The translations under genes and the position numbers were made by a program. Shown here in pieces: positions 6,967 through 9,471 of a stretch of DNA of 9,471 nucleotides. Below the pieces are notes generated by a model. The model was not told the DNA's origin. It was given only the letters and a program-made list of their open reading frames with translations, and made no database searches. Position 1 is the stretch's first letter. Each line of letters begins with the position of its first letter. The DNA is taken from assembly GCA_905214995.1 (NCBI GenBank), contig CAJMOT010000093.1, positions 1-9,471 on the forward strand, written 5' to 3'. Origin of the DNA: an uncultured bacterium (GTDB taxonomy: Bacteria; Verrucomicrobiota; Verrucomicrobiia; Opitutales; Intestinicryptomonadaceae).

Positions 6967-7044
6967 TGGCGTCCCCACGGGGATTCGAACCCCGGTTCTT
7001 GGAATGAAAATCCAATGTCCTAGACCGGGCTAGACGATAGGGAC
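6967..7044 (-). tRNA. tRNA-Glu (anticodon TTC)
   Basis: The minus strand shows a full cloverleaf of 78 bases including an encoded CCA: acceptor GTCCCTA paired with TGGGGAC, a D-arm beginning GTCTAG and ending AGGAC, an anticodon stem TTGGA/TCCAA around the loop TTTTCAT with anticodon TTC (reads GAA/GAG), and a T-arm CGGGG-TTCGAAT-CCCCG. The D-loop is about two bases longer than in E. coli tRNA-Glu. The gene is single, not part of an obvious tRNA cluster, and is followed at once by a terminator and the 134-bp repeats. Confidence 0.96.
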
Positions 7045-7065
7045 TCTCCAAAGAATTTTGAAGCG

Positions 7066-7097
7066 TTTATAAGAAACTATGCGCTTGCGCATGGCAA
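7066..7097 (-). promoter_or_regulatory. Possible promoter of tRNA-Glu
   Basis: A TATAAA -10-like box (7071-7066) lies 21 bases upstream of the tRNA 5' end. The nearest -35-like hexamer, TTGCCA (7097-7092), is 20 bp away, longer than usual, so only the -10 box is convincing. Confidence 0.35.
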
Positions 7098-7107
7098 GCC
7101 TTTTTTT
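7083..7107 (+). terminator. Weak terminator-like hairpin upstream of ligA
   Basis: GCTTGC (7083-7088) pairs with GCAAGC (7094-7099), followed by C and seven T on the plus strand. No plus-strand gene lies just upstream, so a real role is uncertain. It overlaps the tRNA promoter region and the short palindrome at 7079-7092. Confidence 0.3.
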
Positions 7108-7340
7108 GCCGCCCGCCGAAAATATTTTGCGCCGCGCGCGGCAAGGTTTCGATATGCCGCGCGCAAAGCCGGATTTTGGCGCGCGGATTGGAAACTCGGG
7201 AAGCGTCGGGCCGCCGCCTGTTTTGGCTCCGAGGGTTTGGGCAGGATGCCGGGCGGCGTGTTGGGCGGCGCTTTTTCTCGCCCGCGCGCGATATTTCTTG
7301 CGGAAGAAAACGCTTTGTGAAAAATACGGTCAATTCCCAT
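7108..7340. other. GC-rich intergenic region before ligA, no gene seen
   Basis: Frames here have no start with a ribosome binding site and run antisense to or out of frame with ligA. The stretch must hold the ligA leader, but I cannot point to a convincing promoter. Confidence 0.5.
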
Positions 7341-9471
7341 ATGGACCAGGACTCGCCCAAGTCTCAAATAGACAGCCTTCGCGCGCAGATAGCCGAGCAC
7401 GAGCGGCTGTACCGCATAGAAAACGCGCCGGTAATTTCCGACGACGATTTCGACATACTCGTGCGCAGGCTGCGGGAGTTGGAGGAAAAATATCCGCAGT
7501 TCGCCGACGAGTCTTCGCCGACGCGCGCGGTCGGAAACGACCTGACGGAATCTTTCGCGTCGGTCGCTCACATCGCCCCGATGAAGAGCCTCGACAACGT
7601 GTTCAATTCCGCTGAGCTCGAAGAGTTTGACTCGCGCCTGCACAAAACGTTGGGCGCGGAAGGCGAGTTCAGATATTGCGTGGAGCCGAAAGTGGACGGG
7701 GCGGGGGTTTCCGCCGTATACGAGCGCGGGAGGCTTGCGCGGCTTCTCACGCGCGGCGACGGCGCGAAGGGCGACGACATAACGCGCAACGCTTTCGTTT
7801 TGCGGAATCTTCCGGAACGCCTATCGGGGCGGAACATTCCGGAGCTGCTCGAAATCCGCGGAGAGGCGTACATGACGCGCGCGGAGTTTGCCAGGCTTTC
7901 GGAGCTTGCCGTATCGGAGCGCGGAGGAGACGAGGAGAACGGCGGCGGGCCGGCAAAGAGGAAGGCGCCCTATGCCAATCCGCGCAACCTCGCGGCGGGA
8001 ACCCTCAAGCTGCTCGACAGAAAAATTCTCGAGGGACGGAATTTGGAGGCGGTGTTCTACTCGCTCGGGGCGGCGGAGGGCTTCGAGCTTAAAAGGCAGT
8101 CGGAGCTCGCGGAGATTCTGCGCGGGTGGGGACTTCCGTCATTTTCGTGGACGGAGCTCGGAGACGGCCCCAAGGGGGCTTTCAAGCGCATTTGCGAGCT
8201 CGAAGAGGTGCGCGCGGATTTCCCGTACAACACGGACGGGGCGGTCGTCAAGCTCGACGACTGCTCTCTGCACGCCGCCGCCGGAATGACGTCGCATGCT
8301 CCGCGCTGGGCTGTAGCGTGGAAGTACCGCGCGGAGCGCGCGCGCACGCGCCTCAACGCGATTACCGTGCAGGTGGGGCGGACGGGGGCGGCGACTCCGG
8401 TTGCGGAGCTCGAGCCCGTGTTCATTTCGGGCAGCACCGTCTCGCGCGCGACCCTGCACAACGCCGGAAACATCGCCGAAAAGGACATCCGCGTGGGCGA
8501 CACCGTTGTGATAGAAAAGGCGGGCGAGATAATCCCCGCGGTTTTGGAGGTAGTAAAGGAGCTGCGTCCCGCCGGTTCCGTTCCCTACGAATTTCCCGAA
8601 AACTGCCCCGAATGCGGCTCCCCATTGCGCAAGTACGGCGAAAAAATGCTTTACCGGTGCCCGAATCTATCGTGCCCGAGCCAGGTTCGCGGGCGCATAG
8701 CGCACTTCGCCTCGCGCGGCTGCATGGACATCCGCGGGCTCGGCGCGGCTGCGGTGGACAAGCTCGTCGAGACGCTCGGAGTAAAGGATCCCGCGGACAT
8801 ATATTCGCTGACCCGCGAGGACGTGATGAAGATCGACAACTTCAAGGACAAGAGCGCGGACAACCTCGTATCCTCCATCGCCGCGTCGAAAAAGCGCGAG
8901 CTGTGGCGGCTGATTTTCGGGCTCGGGATTCTCGAGATAGGCGAGCAGTTCGCAAAGGATTTGGCGCGCAAATACGGCTCGCTCGACGCGCTCATGCGCG
9001 CGCCTCTCGAAGATTTGGAGTCCGCGCGCGGCCTCGGCTCGAGCTCAAAGAAAAAGGGCGGGGAAGCGGGCTCGGTGCGCGCGCTTTCGATACGCGCGTT
9101 TTTCGACGACCCCCACAACAGGGCTCTCATCGAGCGGCTGCGGGCGGCGGGGCTCAATTTCGGCTCTGAGGGGGCGGCTGCGGAAGCGCGGGAATCGGAG
9201 AGCCTGCCTTTGGCGGGTAAAGTTTTCGCTTTTACGGGCGCGCTCAAAAGCATGGGCAGGTCTAAGGCAAAGGAAATCGTCGAGGGGCTCGGCGCGCGCA
9301 CTTCGGCGTCGGTGACGCGGGGGACGGATTTTCTCGTATCGGACGGAAAGTCGGACGGCGACAAGGCGGCAAAGGCGCGCGAATACGGCACGCGCGTTTT
9401 GTCCGAAGATGAATTTTTGAAAATGGTGGAGGGCGCGGAGGCCGCTGAGAGCGGCGCGGGCGAGCCCGCCG
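7341..9471 (+). CDS. ligA: NAD-dependent DNA ligase LigA (3' end outside the window)
   Basis: It seals nicks between Okazaki fragments and in repair, using NAD+ to form an enzyme-AMP intermediate in the cytoplasm. The frame is open for 710 codons to the window edge; LigA is usually about 670. The Ia domain (YRIENAPVISDDDFD) is followed by the adenylation site PKVDG with active Lys117, then LEIRGEA, YANPRNLAAGTL, NTDGAVVK and PRWAVAWKY. The OB fold contains TVQVGRTGAATPVAELEPV. Zinc-finger cysteines are 422, 425, 440 and 445, and HhH repeats follow (MDIRGLGAAAV, GILEIG). The BRCT domain spans about 622-696. Extra residues are a charged loop before YANPRN, SSSKKKGGEAGS inside an HhH hairpin, and an Ala/Glu/Gly-rich tail after the BRCT domain. 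Start: ATG 7341 fits the usual N-terminus; an in-frame GTG at 7317 would add eight residues. Neither has a strong Shine-Dalgarno. Confidence 0.96.
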   Translation, partial: MDQDSPKSQIDSLRAQIAEHERLYRIENAPVISDDDFDILVRRLRELEEKYPQFADESSPTRAVGNDLTESFASVAHIAPMKSLDNVFNSAELEEFDSRLHKTLGAEGEFRYCVEPKVDGAGVSAVYERGRLARLLTRGDGAKGDDITRNAFVLRNLPERLSGRNIPELLEIRGEAYMTRAEFARLSELAVSERGGDEENGGGPAKRKAPYANPRNLAAGTLKLLDRKILEGRNLEAVFYSLGAAEGFELKRQSELAEILRGWGLPSFSWTELGDGPKGAFKRICELEEVRADFPYNTDGAVVKLDDCSLHAAAGMTSHAPRWAVAWKYRAERARTRLNAITVQVGRTGAATPVAELEPVFISGSTVSRATLHNAGNIAEKDIRVGDTVVIEKAGEIIPAVLEVVKELRPAGSVPYEFPENCPECGSPLRKYGEKMLYRCPNLSCPSQVRGRIAHFASRGCMDIRGLGAAAVDKLVETLGVKDPADIYSLTREDVMKIDNFKDKSADNLVSSIAASKKRELWRLIFGLGILEIGEQFAKDLARKYGSLDALMRAPLEDLESARGLGSSSKKKGGEAGSVRALSIRAFFDDPHNRALIERLRAAGLNFGSEGAAAEARESESLPLAGKVFAFTGALKSMGRSKAKEIVEGLGARTSASVTRGTDFLVSDGKSDGDKAAKAREYGTRVLSEDEFLKMVEGAEAAESGAGEPA

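Noticed and set aside
6690..7051. Short minus-strand frames of 71-76 residues starting MAEMR across the repeats and tRNA
   Set aside because: They run through terminator hairpins or into the tRNA gene, have no ribosome binding site, and all three differences between copies change amino acids while keeping RNA pairing.
7079..7615. 178-codon plus-strand frame upstream of and overlapping ligA
   Set aside because: No ribosome binding site or recognisable domain, and its second half is out-of-frame ligA.
8126..9169. 347-codon plus-strand frame and several minus-strand frames across ligA
   Set aside because: They lie in other frames of ligA and are Arg-rich translations typical of GC-rich shadows.

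Overview
The window contrasts a GC-rich chromosome (roughly 60% G+C by eye, with many antisense shadow frames) with one very AT-rich island. A large secreted GH123-type glycosidase with several modules, a bacterial NAD-dependent LigA, patchy Shine-Dalgarno use and a Gram-negative type signal peptide suggest a glycan-degrading bacterium of the Verrucomicrobiota/Lentisphaerota kind. That placement is an inference from style, not from a marker gene comparison.

Layout. Bases 1-271 hold a strong 14-bp hairpin (10-44), an AT-rich leader and a good sigma70-like promoter. Bases 272-2454 (+) are a two-gene type II restriction-modification operon: a gamma-class N6-adenine methyltransferase (NPPY motif) whose stop overlaps the start of a 243-residue putative restriction endonuclease. 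A bidirectional terminator at 2472-2500 separates it from the convergent gene. Bases 2514-6020 (-) encode an exported protein of about 1168 residues with two jelly-roll carbohydrate-binding-like modules and a C-terminal GH123/DUF4091-type catalytic region. Upstream, 6102-6528 (-) is a SnoaL/NTF2-like 'ester cyclase' gene broken by one frameshift.

Bases 6600-7044 are RNA territory on the minus strand. A tRNA-Glu (anticodon TTC, 3' CCA encoded) is followed by a 134-bp tandem repeat. Each unit is a 47-nt spacer with a terminator hairpin plus an 87-nt element that folds into a long basal stem with inner hairpins and ends, like the tRNA, in CGCCA. All four substitutions between the two copies keep the predicted pairing or fall in a loop, whereas in the frame that reads as protein the three within the element all change the amino acid. 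A third, diverged and truncated copy lies beyond a different terminator. This is the least explained part of the window and the best candidate for something new.

From 7341 (+) the window is filled by ligA, which runs off the right edge still open. It has the nucleotidyl-transfer motifs, zinc finger, HhH and BRCT domains, with short charged or glycine-rich insertions.

The restriction-modification genes work as a unit, with methylation protecting DNA from the nuclease. The other genes show no evident functional link to each other.
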